The translations under genes and the position numbers were made by a program. Below, piece after piece: positions 47,473 through 56,656 of a stretch of 64,000 nt of DNA; positions within the stretch are counted from its first letter, which is position 1; every line of letters begins with the position of its first letter. The DNA is taken from the NCBI RefSeq assembly GCF_008807415.1, contig NZ_CP043626.1:3410001-3474000 (forward strand), read 5' to 3'. Below the pieces are notes generated by a model. That model worked only from the letters and a program-made list of their open reading frames with translations. It did no database searches and was not told the origin of the DNA. The stretch is from Pseudomonas denitrificans (nom. rej.) (GTDB lineage Bacteria; Pseudomonadota; Gammaproteobacteria; Pseudomonadales; Pseudomonadaceae).

Positions 47473-48692
47473 CCCAACTGCCACAACCGGACCTGAACTA
47501 CCTGCAGCGCGTGCTGCTGGAAATGCTCGCCATCCCCAGCCCTACCGGTTTCACCGACACCATCGTGCGCTACGTCGCCGAGCGGCTGGAGGAGATCGGC
47601 GTACCCTTTGAGATGACCCGCCGTGGGACCATCCGCGCCACCCTGCTGGGGCGGCGCAAGAGCCCGGACCGCGCGGTCTCGGCACACCTGGACACCATTG
47701 GCGCGATCGTCCGCGAGATCAAGCCCAACGGCCGCCTGGCACTGGCGCCGGTGGGTTGCTGGTCGAGCCGCTTCGCCGAGGGCAGCCGCGTCACGGTGTT
47801 CTGCGAGAACGGCGTGTTCCGTGGCAGCGTGCTGCCGCTGATGGCCTCCGGGCACGCCTTCAATACCGCCGTGGACACCCTGCCGATCAGCTGGGACCAC
47901 GTCGAGCTGCGCCTGGATACCTACACCGCCAGCCGTGCCGATAGCGAATCGCTGGGCGTGGCCATCGGTGATTTCGTCGCCTTCGACCCGTTGCCGGAAT
48001 TCACCGAAAGCGGCCACATCAGCGCCCGCCACCTCGACGACAAGGCCGGCGTCGCCGCGCTGCTGGCTTCGCTCAAGGCCATCGTGGAAAGCGGCCAGGT
48101 GCCGCCCATCGACTGCCACCCGCTGTTCACCATCACCGAGGAAATCGGCTCCGGCGCGGCCGGCGCGCTGCCCTGGGACGTGAGCGAATTCGTCGGCATC
48201 GACATCGCCCCGGTGGCCGAGGGGCAGAACTCCAGCGAGCACGCGGTGAGCGTGGCCCTGCAGGATTCCGGCGGGCCCTACGACTTCCATCTTTCCCGCC
48301 ACCTGCTGCGCCTCGGCGAACGCCATGAGGTCGCCGTACGGCGGGACCTGTTCCGCTACTACCACAGCGATGCGCAGTCGGCGATCACCGCCGGCCATGA
48401 CATCCGCACCGCCCTGCTGGCCTTCGGTTGCGACGCCACCCACGGCTACGAGCGCACCCACATCGACAGCCTTGCCGCCCTGGCGAAACTGCTGACGGCG
48501 TACATGCTCAGCCCACCGGTGTTCGACAGCGATGCGGAACCCAGCGAAGGCACGCTGGAGCGCTTCAGCAAGCAGCTGGAGCATCCGGTACACATGGAAA
48601 GCACCACCCACGTGCCGCCGGTGGATGACCTGATCGACAGCGGCGATGGGTCGTCCGACAAGGGCAAAGACTCGGACAAGAGCAGGAAGTGA
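47469..48692 (+). CDS. M42-family peptidase of the NAGGN system
   Basis: A 407-residue metallopeptidase of the M42 type. Zinc-site blocks are visible: AHLDTIG, ARHLDDKAGVAAL, ITEEIGSGAAG with the catalytic Glu pair, DIAP and the final His of ATHGYERTH. Members next to asnO-ngg form a distinct subgroup, presumably degrading or trimming NAGGN when osmotic stress ends. The start overlaps the ngg stop (ATGA). The C-terminal ~30 residues are a charged, low-complexity tail rich in Ser, Asp and Lys. Confidence 0.93.
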   Translation: MTQLPQPDLNYLQRVLLEMLAIPSPTGFTDTIVRYVAERLEEIGVPFEMTRRGTIRATLLGRRKSPDRAVSAHLDTIGAIVREIKPNGRLALAPVGCWSSRFAEGSRVTVFCENGVFRGSVLPLMASGHAFNTAVDTLPISWDHVELRLDTYTASRADSESLGVAIGDFVAFDPLPEFTESGHISARHLDDKAGVAALLASLKAIVESGQVPPIDCHPLFTITEEIGSGAAGALPWDVSEFVGIDIAPVAEGQNSSEHAVSVALQDSGGPYDFHLSRHLLRLGERHEVAVRRDLFRYYHSDAQSAITAGHDIRTALLAFGCDATHGYERTHIDSLAALAKLLTAYMLSPPVFDSDAEPSEGTLERFSKQLEHPVHMESTTHVPPVDDLIDSGDGSSDKGKDSDKSRK

Positions 48693-48765
48693 AGCTGCGC
48701 TGAGCGCAGCGCGGGACTACAATCCCGCGCTGCGATTCACGAGCACGATTCACGAGTAGCCCGCC

Positions 48766-48996
48766 ATGCTGATTCCCTTCGAGCTGATCGAAGCCGACAC
48801 CCTGAACAACCTGCTGGAAGACTTCGTTACCCGCGAAGGCACCGACAACGGCGACGACACGCCGCTGGACGTACGCGTGGAGCGTGCGCGGCATGCGCTC
48901 AAACGCGGCGAGGCGGTGATCGTCTTCGATCCGGAAAGCCAGCAGTGCCAGCTGATGCTGAAAAGCGAAGTGCCAAAGGAGTGGCTGGAGGACTGA
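48766..48996 (+). CDS. YheU-family (UPF0270) small protein
   Basis: A 76-residue soluble protein with the YheU signature: MLIPFELIEADTLNNLLEDFVTREGTDNG and VIVFDPESQQCQLM. The family is conserved in gamma-proteobacteria but uncharacterised. It follows the NAGGN cluster after 73 bases with its own likely promoter. Confidence 0.92.
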   Translation: MLIPFELIEADTLNNLLEDFVTREGTDNGDDTPLDVRVERARHALKRGEAVIVFDPESQQCQLMLKSEVPKEWLED

Positions 48997-49024
48997 AGCA
49001 CGCGCCCAGGAACACCTCACACGC

Positions 49025-49100
49025 AGGATGGCGTGGAGCGCAGCGATACCCATCGATTGCGCGCACCCACAGCATGGGTATCGCAAGCTCCACCCATCCT
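49025..49100. repeat. long imperfect inverted repeat
   Basis: Arms at 49025-49053 (AGGATGGCGTGGAGCG...ATACCCAT) and 49074-49100 (ATGGGTATCGC...CACCCATCCT) pair over about 26 bases around a 20-base loop. Similar blocks are dispersed in Pseudomonas intergenic regions. Confidence 0.75.
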
Positions 49101-49138
49101 ACGATGAAGCTCAGCGGCAAGATGGGAGCACGACGTAG

Positions 49139-49171
49139 GGCGCATGACGCCAAGGGCGTTATCCGCCGGAT
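49139..49171. repeat. short inverted repeat of dispersed type
   Basis: GGCGCATGACGCC and GGCGTTATCCGCC can form an imperfect hairpin just past the 3' end of the ynfA-type gene. The phrase is reminiscent of dispersed Pseudomonas intergenic repeats. Confidence 0.55.
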
Positions 49172-49181
49172 GCTTAACGGC

Positions 49182-49511
49182 TCAGGGGGCCAGACGCGGC
49201 CCGAGCAGCACCACGCTGGCGCCGATCACGCAAAGCGCCACGCCCACCCAGTCGCTCCACAGCGGGCGACTCTTCTCGACGAAGGCCAGCCAGAACAGCG
49301 ACGCGGCGACATAGATGCCGCCGTACGCGGCATAGGCGCGCCCGGCGTAGTTCGCCTCGACGCGGGTGAGCAGCAGGGCGAAGACCGTCAGGCTGAGCAG
49401 GCCGGGAATTATCCACAGGGCGCTCTTGTCCAGGCGCAGCCAGAGGTAGAAGGCGTAACAGCCGGCGATCTCGCAGAACGCGGCGAGGACGAACCAGAGG
49501 TAGTTGATCAT
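49182..49511 (-). CDS. YnfA-family (UPF0060) membrane protein
   Basis: A 109-residue inner-membrane protein with four helices. Family blocks include [40 protein letters not shown] and the last helix ending in PRLAP. It is related to small multidrug-resistance proteins; some YnfA proteins export dyes, but the natural role is not settled. Confidence 0.93.
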   Translation of the reverse strand: MINYLWFVLAAFCEIAGCYAFYLWLRLDKSALWIIPGLLSLTVFALLLTRVEANYAGRAYAAYGGIYVAASLFWLAFVEKSRPLWSDWVGVALCVIGASVVLLGPRLAP

Positions 49512-49542
49512 GGGGTTCTTTCCGTGACGGGAAGTGCGCCGG

Positions 49543-49968
49543 TCAGCCGCGCAGGCCGCCCTCGCGTTCCCAGGCGCAGCGCACTTTCAACTCGCCTTCG
49601 CGCGGGCTGTGGAAGCCGTTCTCGGATTCCCAGCGGAAGGTGTGGCTGCCGTTGACTTCGGTTTCCAGGTGCACCACCGCGCTGGCCCAGTAGAGGCGGC
49701 GCAGCAGGGCTTCGAACTGTTCGACCCAGAGTTTCCACTCGTACTCGATGGTCTGGTAGCTGGCGCCGAAATGGATCACCTGGGACTGGTACAGGCCCGC
49801 GCCTTCGGTCTCGCAGCGGCTGAACATCTCGCGGCCAAGGAACGGCCAGGCCTCGCCCATGGGCAGGCTGTCGAGCACCTTGCGGTTGGCGGCGCGGCGC
49901 AGGCGGCGCTCCATCGAGTCGCCGGGCCAGTCGCGAATGCAGCCATAGACGATGGATTCACAGTGCAA
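49543..49968 (-). CDS. conserved hypothetical protein
   Basis: A 141-residue soluble protein with no signal peptide or membrane helix. It contains several Trp/Tyr-rich strands ([51 protein letters not shown]). I chose the TTG at 49968 because it follows AAGGAAG by eight bases and gives an N-terminus ([15 protein letters not shown]) that looks like the true domain start; ATG at 50025 would add 19 poorly structured residues. No function is proposed. Confidence 0.7.
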   Translation of the reverse strand: MHCESIVYGCIRDWPGDSMERRLRRAANRKVLDSLPMGEAWPFLGREMFSRCETEGAGLYQSQVIHFGASYQTIEYEWKLWVEQFEALLRRLYWASAVVHLETEVNGSHTFRWESENGFHSPREGELKVRCAWEREGGLRG

Positions 49969-50065
49969 GCGGGTTCTTCCTTCAATGACACGCAAGCCTT
50001 CTAACACAGGCCTGGCATCGCGCAAAGCGCGAATCCCCGCAGCTGCGCAGTAGCCCGAAAAAGCA

Positions 50066-50092
50066 AAAGCCCCGCGAAATGAGCGGGGCTTT
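50066..50092. terminator. intrinsic terminator-like hairpin
   Basis: AAAGCCCCGC - GAAATGA - GCGGGGCTTT. It is symmetrical, so it could act on either strand; the nearest gene end is the SDR gene at 50210, on the minus strand. Confidence 0.7.
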
Positions 50093-50120
50093 CACCGGGG
50101 TCCAACGTACATCAGCCAGG

Positions 50121-50158
50121 CAGGCCGGTGACTAAAACTAACCCTTTGCACCGGCCTG
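50121..50158. repeat. hairpin with 10-bp perfect stem
   Basis: CAGGCCGGTG and CACCGGCCTG pair around an 18-base A-rich loop. A weaker hairpin follows at 50163-50192 (GCCCTCTCTTTC against GAAAGGGGGC). Together with 50066-50092 this makes three hairpins in 130 bases. Confidence 0.6.
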
Positions 50159-50209
50159 GGCAAGCCCTCTCTTTCATTGCACCGAAAGGGGGCAATTCGG
50201 GGATGAAAA

Positions 50210-51022
50210 TCAGGACAGGCTGCGACGCTTGGCCTGCATCTTCTCGGCCATTTTCGCCATCTCGTCGTAGATCGCCTGGGGGTTCTGCTGCTTGATCTGC
50301 CAGGCCATGCGGCCCTGCTCGTGGGGCAGGATCATGAAGACGTCGCGGGCCACTTCCTGGTGGATGTAGTCGGCGATGTCGGCGGCGCTGATGGGCGAGC
50401 TTTCCAGCAGCTTGCCGACCTGGGTCTTCATCTCCGGGCTCGGGCCACGGAAGGAGTCCAGCAGGTTGGTCTGGAAGAACGACGGGCAGACCACGTGGAC
50501 CTTCACGTCCACCAGGCTGAGGTCGGCCAGCAGGCTTTCCGAGAGCGCCACCACGCCGGCCTTGGCCACGTTGTAGTTGCTCATCGCCGGGCCCTGCATC
50601 AGGGCGGCCATGGAGGCGATGTTGACGATGCGCCCCTTGCTCTTCTCCAGCAGCGGCAGGAAGGCCTTGCAGCCCTTGACCACGCCCATCAGGTTGATCG
50701 AGATCTGCCAGTCCCAGTCTTCCAGCGACAGTTCGCTGAAGAAGCCGCCGGAAGCGACGCCGGCGTTGTTGACGATGATGTCGATGCCGCCGAATTTCTC
50801 TTCGCAGGACTGCGCCAACTGGGTCAGCTGGCTGTAGTCACGCACGTCGCAGCGCTGGGTGAAGCCGTCACCGCCGGCCTCGCGCACCAGCTTCAGGGTT
50901 TCCTGCAGGCCTGCTTCGTTGACGTCGGCCAGCGCCAGCTTCCAGCCCTCGCGGGCCCAGCGCAGGGCGATTTCGCGTCCGAGGCCGGAACCGGCGCCGG
51001 TGATCATGATGCGATTTTGCAT
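50210..51022 (-). CDS. short-chain dehydrogenase/reductase
   Basis: A 270-residue classical SDR with cofactor motif TGAGSGLG near the N-terminus, NNAG motif, and catalytic Ser-Tyr-Lys (IASMAAL ... SNYNVAKAG). The substrate cannot be predicted; the C-terminal region is longer than in minimal SDRs and ends in a Lys/Arg-rich helix. The ATG at 51022 gives the family N-terminus (MQNRIMITGAG); the frame open to 51154 is not supported. Confidence 0.9.
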   Translation of the reverse strand: MQNRIMITGAGSGLGREIALRWAREGWKLALADVNEAGLQETLKLVREAGGDGFTQRCDVRDYSQLTQLAQSCEEKFGGIDIIVNNAGVASGGFFSELSLEDWDWQISINLMGVVKGCKAFLPLLEKSKGRIVNIASMAALMQGPAMSNYNVAKAGVVALSESLLADLSLVDVKVHVVCPSFFQTNLLDSFRGPSPEMKTQVGKLLESSPISAADIADYIHQEVARDVFMILPHEQGRMAWQIKQQNPQAIYDEMAKMAEKMQAKRRSLS

Positions 51023-51189
51023 AGGGGAGGTCTGCCTTTTCTTGTCTTGTTCGGGACGGGTGATCGACAGGGTCTGTCGACGACTGTGGCCCGAAGTGTA
51101 ACCAAGGCTTTCCGCTATCAGCGGCGAAATCAGGGCGCTGAATGCCCCTGGCAAACCGCCGGCGCACTAGCGCTTCGCGGGTTGCGCGA

Positions 51190-51489
51190 TCAGGCCTGGA
51201 GGAGCACGCAGAGCTTGCCCAGCACCAGGGCGATGCCGGCGGAGACAAGAAGGTGGGCGGCGCAGTTGATGCGCTCGCGCTTGAACTGGGCGAAGCCGCT
51301 GATGCGGTAGCGCAACATGAAGACACCCAGCGCCACGGGAAGGGCCGGGCCGAGGAAGGCGAACTGCCAATAACGATCCGGATTGACCACCGGGTCCAGG
51401 GTCATGGCTTCGGCCAGCGGCGGCAGGCCCAGTCCGCATTGAACGAGCAACCACACCACGCCGAGCACAACCAGTACAACGCCCAGCAT
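51190..51489 (-). CDS. small membrane protein, unknown
   Basis: A 99-residue protein with three likely helices (MLGVVLVVLGVVWLLVQCG; WQFAFLGPALPVALGVFML; CAAHLLVSAGIALVLGKLC). AGGGAGTCG precedes the ATG at 51489; the open frame further upstream overlaps a repeat and the next gene. No known family recognised. Confidence 0.7.
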   Translation of the reverse strand: MLGVVLVVLGVVWLLVQCGLGLPPLAEAMTLDPVVNPDRYWQFAFLGPALPVALGVFMLRYRISGFAQFKRERINCAAHLLVSAGIALVLGKLCVLLQA

Positions 51490-51647
51490 CCCTACGACTC
51501 CCTGATGGCAAAGGCCCAGTATGTTAGTACAGGTGCCCCCGAGGGCTGTGCGACGAATCACCCTGTGGCGTATCGGCGCTGTGACGAAAGCCGAGGGAAT
51601 CAGTTTTTCTCCACGCCTCTGCGCCAGGGTTTCCCACCTCGCCCCAG

Positions 51648-51669
51648 CCCTCTCCCTTGCGGAGAGGGT
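51648..51669. repeat. dispersed short palindrome
   Basis: CCCTCTCC - CTTGC - GGAGAGGG within the common phrase ...GGAGAGGGTCAGGGTGAGGG; a frequent intergenic repeat in Pseudomonas. It lies between the small membrane protein gene and the DUF3309 gene and might end transcription of the latter. Confidence 0.6.
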
Positions 51670-51692
51670 CAGGGTGAGGGGTTGCAACTGGC

Positions 51693-51851
51693 TCAGATCC
51701 GCCCGAGCAACAACAACACCAGCAGCACGATCAGCACCACGCCGATCACACCGGACGGGCCGTAGCCCCAGTTGCGCGAGTGGGGGAAGACCGGCAGGCC
51801 GCCGATCAGCATCAAGATCAGGATGATCAACAGGATGGTCCCGAGTCCCAT
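51693..51851 (-). CDS. DUF3309 family small membrane protein
   Basis: A 52-residue protein, too short for the usual ORF cut-off. Two hydrophobic helices (GTILLIILILMLIGGLP and VIGVVLIVLLVLLLLG) flank the family-typical HSRNWGYGPSG turn. AGGAGAGA lies six bases before the ATG. DUF3309 proteins are small inner-membrane proteins, often stress-induced in Pseudomonas and relatives; function unknown. Confidence 0.88.
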   Translation of the reverse strand: MGLGTILLIILILMLIGGLPVFPHSRNWGYGPSGVIGVVLIVLLVLLLLGRI

Positions 51852-51969
51852 ATCGTCTCTCCTCTTTCAGTCGACGAGGGGCGATGGCTCGCGGTGTTGC
51901 GATTGGCCAGCGCTTGTAATGTCCGACCGGGAGGGTGCGCGGAAGATTCAAAGAATCTGCGTGCGCCAG

Positions 51970-51999
51970 GCTCAGCTCAGGTCAGCTCAGCTCAGCTCA
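51970..51999. repeat. tandem pentanucleotide repeat (GCTCA)6, imperfect
   Basis: Six five-base units in a row: GCTCA twice, one GGTCA, then GCTCA three times. The array runs across the stop codon (51992-51994) of the exonuclease gene. Confidence 0.85.
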
Positions 52000-52618
52000 A
52001 GTCGCGGGGCAGCGAGCCCTTGCGCAGGCGCAGGAACATCAGCGCGGCGGTGCGCGCATCGCCGATGGCGGTATGGCGTCCTTCGATGGGGATATCCAGA
52101 TTGCGCGCCAGGGTGTCGAAGCGCAGGTCCAGGTGCAGGTCGGGAAAGCGCCGGCTCATCTTGCGGTGGTAGATCTCCGAGACCTCCACGCGGGGGTTGT
52201 CCAGCCGCGCGCCGAACTGTTCATGCAAGTGCCGGCGCAGCACCGCGACGTCGAACGACAGGTAGTAGCCCAGCAGCGGCCGTTCGCCGATGAAGGCCTG
52301 CACCCGGCGCAACGCCTCCACCAGCGGCAACTGGCCTTCGAGATCGGCACGACGCAGTTTGTGGATGCGAATCGACTCGCCGTCCAGCGACGGCGGCGGC
52401 TCCACCAGCAACTCCAGGCGCTCGCCGAGGATCAGCTTGCCACGCCGGATCACCACCGCGCCGATGCTGAGGATGTCGGCCTTGTGCGGGTCGAGACTGG
52501 TGGTCTCCAGATCCAGCGATACCAGCTCTTCCGCCTCCGCCGGATCGTGCCGCCACCAGTAGAGGCGGCGGCGCCAGGCGGACCAGTGCGGATCGGGGGC
52601 AGCGACGCAGGCGTTCAT
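51992..52618 (-). CDS. DnaQ-like 3'-5' exonuclease (DEDDh)
   Basis: A 208-residue exonuclease of the DnaQ superfamily. Motif ExoI reads SLDLETTSLD, ExoII GYYLSFDVAVLRRHL, and ExoIII HTAIGDARTAA with the catalytic His. It resembles polymerase III epsilon-type proteins that often follow DUF294/CBS proteins. It overlaps that gene by four bases (ATGA), so the two are coupled. A pentanucleotide repeat forms its last codons. Confidence 0.9.
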   Translation of the reverse strand: MNACVAAPDPHWSAWRRRLYWWRHDPAEAEELVSLDLETTSLDPHKADILSIGAVVIRRGKLILGERLELLVEPPPSLDGESIRIHKLRRADLEGQLPLVEALRRVQAFIGERPLLGYYLSFDVAVLRRHLHEQFGARLDNPRVEVSEIYHRKMSRRFPDLHLDLRFDTLARNLDIPIEGRHTAIGDARTAALMFLRLRKGSLPRDLS

Positions 52619-54405
52619 CGGGTCTCCAGGTGAAATTGGCGGGTCAGGCTCTGCTTGAACTTCTTCACCGTGTGCAGCCCGAAACGCAGCAGGTCACGCT
52701 CGTGGCGGCTGAGACGGGAAACATCGAGCCCTTGTTCGCGGCCATCGCGCTGGCCGTCCAGTTGCTGGCGCAGGCGCAACTGGAGGAACAGCTCGAAGGC
52801 TTCGCTCAGGTTCTCGACGAGCGACTCATCCAGCACGCCGAGCGCCTTCAGCGCGGCGAGGCGGCCGAGGGTGCCGCGCTCGTCCAGCCCTTCGCGCACG
52901 GCCAGCACGCGTGCGCCGTGGACGATGGGGAAGATGCCGCCACGCTTGACGTCCAGCTGCGCGTCCTGGGTCTTGAGCTGGCCGAGGAAAGTCAGCGGCG
53001 TATCGAATTGCAGCGCCGGCAGGGCCAGGTCGCTCATCCAGCGGCTGCTGTCGCCGGCCAGCTCGTACAGGCAGTCGCGCAGGCTGTCGAACAGCCTCCG
53101 GTTGCCAGCCACTGGCCAGGCATCGGCGAGAATCGACAGGCGCATCAGTTGTTCAGGGCGACCTTGCAACGGCAGCTCGCGCAACTCGCGTTGCCACTCG
53201 GACAAGGGTTTGCACCACTCCGGCCGACTGGCCATCACGCCACCGGGGCACGGCGGGTAACCGAACTCCAACAGCGCGGCGGAGAAGCGCTGCATCAGCA
53301 GCAGGCCCTGCTCCACCGGCAGGCCGTCATCGAGAATCAGCGCGTTGTCCTGGTCGGTCTTCAGCAGCTGTTCCGCGCGTCCTTCGCTGCCCATCACCAG
53401 CAGGCAGCAACGGCCGCGCAGCACCGGCGGCACCTGCAGTTCGAACAGGCGCTCAAGCAGTTGTTCGTTGAGCGCGCTGACCAGTTGCATGATGAAGCGC
53501 AGGCGGATGCCATTGCCCGCCAGGGTCGCAATCAGGGTGTGCAGGGTCTCGGCGGCGGCGCGCAGCTCGGCCTCGCTTTCAGCGCGGGCGATGCGCAGCG
53601 CCAGCACGTGGGAATGGGTGGAGAACAGGCTGAGCACCTGGGTCAGGTGCAGCAAACCGACCACCCTGCCCTCCTCGCACACCGCCACGCGTTCGATGCG
53701 CTGGCGAGTCATGAGGATCATCGCGTCGAAGAGGAAATCGCCCAGCTCGACATGGCTCAGCGGACGGTGCGCCAGCGGGCCGATGGGTTGTGCCTCGCTG
53801 AAGCCGTCGCGAAAGTGCGCGGTCATCAGGTCGGTGCGGGTGACGATGCCCAGCGCGCCATCCTCGCGCACCAGCAGCGCGTCCGCGCCACGGCTGAGTT
53901 GCAGGCGCGCTGCATCGCCCAGCGGCAGGCCGGGCTCGACTTCGATGGCGGGCAACAGGTGTTCTGGGGCGATGCGGGTGAGGATGAATTCGGCCAGGTT
54001 CTGCCCATCACGGCGCTCCAGCTGGCGCTTGCTGGCCAGGTCCGCACGGAAGAAGCGGGCGAACTGCGGGTTGTCCGTGCACAACTGGTGGAACACCGCC
54101 GCCGGCAGTTCGTAGACGATGCTCTCTTCCACCGCCTGGTAGCGGTGCTTGCTGCTGCCGGAGAACAGCCCGCGCACGTCGAACAGGTCCTCGGCGCCAT
54201 ACTGGGCGAACAGCTTGCCGTCTTCGCCGCGCTCCTCGATCACGCCCTTCATCAGCACGAACAGGCAAGGCACCGGCGCACCGGCTTCGAGCAGCACTTC
54301 GTCGACCGTGTAGTAGCCCACGCTCAGCGCGTCGCGCAGTTGCTCGCGCTCCAGCGGGCGAAGCTGGTCGAAGGGTGGCGAGGCGAAGTTGAAATCGTCG
54401 GACAT
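52615..54405 (-). CDS. cNMP-binding / CBS / DUF294 nucleotidyltransferase-like protein
   Basis: A 596-residue cytoplasmic signalling protein: cyclic-nucleotide-binding domain (~15-125), two CBS repeats (~150-265), a DUF294 putative nucleotidyltransferase domain (MGSEGRAEQLLKTDQDNALI, ~340-360) and a C-terminal helical domain. It resembles GlnD-like transferases under nucleotide control; target unknown. It lies downstream of yjcH-actP behind a terminator and overlaps the exonuclease gene. The same set occurs in P. aeruginosa (recalled as PA3232-PA3235). Confidence 0.9.
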   Translation of the reverse strand: MSDDFNFASPPFDQLRPLEREQLRDALSVGYYTVDEVLLEAGAPVPCLFVLMKGVIEERGEDGKLFAQYGAEDLFDVRGLFSGSSKHRYQAVEESIVYELPAAVFHQLCTDNPQFARFFRADLASKRQLERRDGQNLAEFILTRIAPEHLLPAIEVEPGLPLGDAARLQLSRGADALLVREDGALGIVTRTDLMTAHFRDGFSEAQPIGPLAHRPLSHVELGDFLFDAMILMTRQRIERVAVCEEGRVVGLLHLTQVLSLFSTHSHVLALRIARAESEAELRAAAETLHTLIATLAGNGIRLRFIMQLVSALNEQLLERLFELQVPPVLRGRCCLLVMGSEGRAEQLLKTDQDNALILDDGLPVEQGLLLMQRFSAALLEFGYPPCPGGVMASRPEWCKPLSEWQRELRELPLQGRPEQLMRLSILADAWPVAGNRRLFDSLRDCLYELAGDSSRWMSDLALPALQFDTPLTFLGQLKTQDAQLDVKRGGIFPIVHGARVLAVREGLDERGTLGRLAALKALGVLDESLVENLSEAFELFLQLRLRQQLDGQRDGREQGLDVSRLSRHERDLLRFGLHTVKKFKQSLTRQFHLETR

Positions 54406-54423
54406 CCGTCATCCATCCCTGTC

Positions 54424-54465
54424 AAAAAAGCGGGGCCGGGGGTGTTTCCACCCCCGCCCCGGCAG
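54424..54465 (-). terminator. intrinsic terminator of yjcH-actP
   Basis: On the minus strand: GCCGGGGCGGGGGTG - GAAA - CACCCCCGGCCCCGC followed by six T. Lies 14 bases after the actP stop. Confidence 0.92.
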
Positions 54466-54479
54466 GTTAGCTCAGGCTA

Positions 54480-56135
54480 TCAGTGGGCGGCTGCGCCACT
54501 GGCACCCAGACCGGTCTGCGAACGGATGAACTGCGGGAAGAAGCGCGCGCGCTCTTCGTCGGCAGCGGTCGACTTGTCGGTGATGGAGAAGAACCAGATA
54601 CCGATGAAGGCCACGGCCATGGAGAACAGCGCCGGGTACTCGAACGGGTAGATGGGTTTCTCGTGGCCGAGGATCTGCACCCAGATGGTCGGGCCGAGGA
54701 TCATCAGTACCACCGCGGTGATCAGGCCCATCCAGCCGCCGATCTTCGCGCCGCGGGTGGTCAGCTTCTTCCAGTACATGGAGAGCAGCAGCACCGGGAA
54801 GTTGCAGCTGGCGGCGATGGAGAAGGCCAGGCCGACCATGAAGGCAATGTTCTGCTTCTCGAACAGGATGCCGAGCACGATCGCGACGACACCCAGGCAC
54901 ACGGTGGTGATCTTCGAGACGCGCAGTTCATCCTTCTCGTTGGCCTTGCCGCCCTTCAGCACGCTGGCATACAGGTCGTGGGACACGGCCGAAGCGCCGG
55001 CCAGGGTCAGGCCGGCAACCACAGCGAGGATGGTGGCGAAGGCCACGGCGGAGATGAAGCCCAGGAACAGGCTGCCGCCGACGGCATCGGCCAGGTGCAC
55101 GGCCGCCATGTTGTTGCCACCCAGCAGGGCACCGGTGGCGTCCTTGAAGTCCGGGTTGGTGCTGACCAGCAGGATCGCGCCGAAGCCGATGATGAAGGTC
55201 AGGATGTAGAAGTAGCCGATGAAGCCAGTGGCGAAGAACACCGACTTGCGGGCTTCCTTGGCGTCACTGACGGTGAAGAAGCGCATCAGGATGTGCGGCA
55301 GGCCAGCGGTGCCGAACATCAGCGCGAAGCCCAGGGAGAACGCGGAGATCGGGTCCTTCACCAGGCCGCCGGGGCTCATGATGGACTCGCCTTTGGGATG
55401 GACCTTGATGGCTTCGGAGAACAGGGTGCTGATGTCGAAGTTGACGTGCTTGAGCACCATGATCGCCATGAAGGTGGCGCCCGAAAGCAGCAGCACGGCC
55501 TTGATGATCTGTACCCAGGTGGTGGCGAGCATGCCGCCGAACAGCACGTAGAGCACCATCAGGATACCGACCAGCACCACCGCGACGTGGTAGTTCAGGC
55601 CGAACAGCAGTTCGATCAGCTTGCCGGCGCCGACCATCTGCGCGATCAGGTAGAAGGCCACGACCACCAGCGAACCGCAGGCGGACAGGGTGCGGATGTC
55701 CTTCTGCTTGAGGCGGTAGGACGCAACGTCGGCGAAGGTGTACTTGCCCAGGTTGCGCAGGCGCTCGGCGATCAGGAAGAGGATGATCGGCCAGCCGACG
55801 AGGAAGCCGATGGAGTAGATCAGGCCGTCGTAGCCGGAGGTGAACACCAGCGCGGAAATGCCGAGGAAGGACGCGGCGGACATGTAGTCGCCGGCGATTG
55901 CCAAACCGTTCTGGAAGCCGGTGATGCTGCCGCCGGCGGTGTAGAAGTCGGCGGCGGATTTGCTGCGCTTGGAGGCCCAGTAGGTGATGCACAGGGTCAG
56001 GCCAACGAAGGCGACGAACATGACGATGGCGGAGACGTTCAGCGGCTGGCGCTGTACCTCGCCGGTGAGGGCGTCAGCCCAGAGTGCAGGTGCGAACGCG
56101 GCCAGAGCGAGGGCCGCAGAAATTCGGCCTTTCAT
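54480..56135 (-). CDS. actP: cation/acetate symporter
   Basis: A 551-residue sodium:solute symporter (SSF) with a signal-like first segment and thirteen membrane helices. SSF blocks include [30 protein letters not shown] and [16 protein letters not shown]. ActP takes up acetate and other short acids (and in some Pseudomonas relatives, tellurite or pyruvate). It starts in a four-base overlap with the DUF485 gene yjcH, its usual partner. acs itself is not in the window. Confidence 0.95.
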   Translation of the reverse strand: MKGRISAALALAAFAPALWADALTGEVQRQPLNVSAIVMFVAFVGLTLCITYWASKRSKSAADFYTAGGSITGFQNGLAIAGDYMSAASFLGISALVFTSGYDGLIYSIGFLVGWPIILFLIAERLRNLGKYTFADVASYRLKQKDIRTLSACGSLVVVAFYLIAQMVGAGKLIELLFGLNYHVAVVLVGILMVLYVLFGGMLATTWVQIIKAVLLLSGATFMAIMVLKHVNFDISTLFSEAIKVHPKGESIMSPGGLVKDPISAFSLGFALMFGTAGLPHILMRFFTVSDAKEARKSVFFATGFIGYFYILTFIIGFGAILLVSTNPDFKDATGALLGGNNMAAVHLADAVGGSLFLGFISAVAFATILAVVAGLTLAGASAVSHDLYASVLKGGKANEKDELRVSKITTVCLGVVAIVLGILFEKQNIAFMVGLAFSIAASCNFPVLLLSMYWKKLTTRGAKIGGWMGLITAVVLMILGPTIWVQILGHEKPIYPFEYPALFSMAVAFIGIWFFSITDKSTAADEERARFFPQFIRSQTGLGASGAAAH

Positions 56136-56443
56136 TGCTGGGCCTCCTTGAGGATTTCCTGATTCATGCGGTCGAATTCGCCGTTCGCGCGGCGCACGTA
56201 GATGCCGGTGAGCACGAAGGCCGAGAGGATCAGCCCGACGCCCATGGGGATGCCCCAGGTGACGGACGAATCGGCACTGATCTTCGCGCCGAGCAGCTGC
56301 GGCTGGAAGGCGATGAGCAGGATGAAGAGCACGTACAGGCTCAACATGATCAGGGAGAGCAGCCAGGCGAAGCGCTCGCGCTTGGCCACCAGCTCTTTGA
56401 AGCGCGGATTGGTATCAATCCGCTGGTAGATGCTGTCGTTCAT
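56132..56443 (-). CDS. yjcH: DUF485 membrane protein, partner of ActP
   Basis: A 103-residue protein with two helices ([25 protein letters not shown] and [25 protein letters not shown]) and the DUF485 N-terminal motif [16 protein letters not shown]. It is always near SSF acetate symporters and may aid their assembly. First gene of the yjcH-actP unit. Confidence 0.95.
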   Translation of the reverse strand: MNDSIYQRIDTNPRFKELVAKRERFAWLLSLIMLSLYVLFILLIAFQPQLLGAKISADSSVTWGIPMGVGLILSAFVLTGIYVRRANGEFDRMNQEILKEAQQ

Positions 56444-56582
56444 TTTGTTCTTGTCCTCACAGCGGGGATGACGCGGATGTCGTCGATCCCTAATTTATTT
56501 GAGCGCTGCAAGGGCTCCAGACGACTTTAGTCGTAGCGTTTAGCCAGACTTCGCGGACAAGCCCGGAATAGACGCTGTGAAA

Positions 56583-56626
56583 TAAAAAAATCCCCCGCGA
56601 ACCCGGAGGTTCGCGGGGGATTTTTC
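56583..56626. terminator. intrinsic terminator, symmetrical
   Basis: AAAAAAATCCCCCGCGAACC - CGGA - GGTTCGCGGGGGATTTTT. Lies 31 bases past the 3' end of the orphan glycosyltransferase-like gene; tracts on both sides. Confidence 0.92.
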
Positions 56627-56656
56627 TACATCGGAACAGGCGATTCGGGGCTGGCG

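Noticed and set aside
51190..51951. 253-codon frame covering the small membrane protein
   Set aside because: Only the last 99 codons look like protein; the upstream part overlaps a dispersed repeat and the DUF3309 gene, and a ribosome site precedes the internal ATG at 51489.
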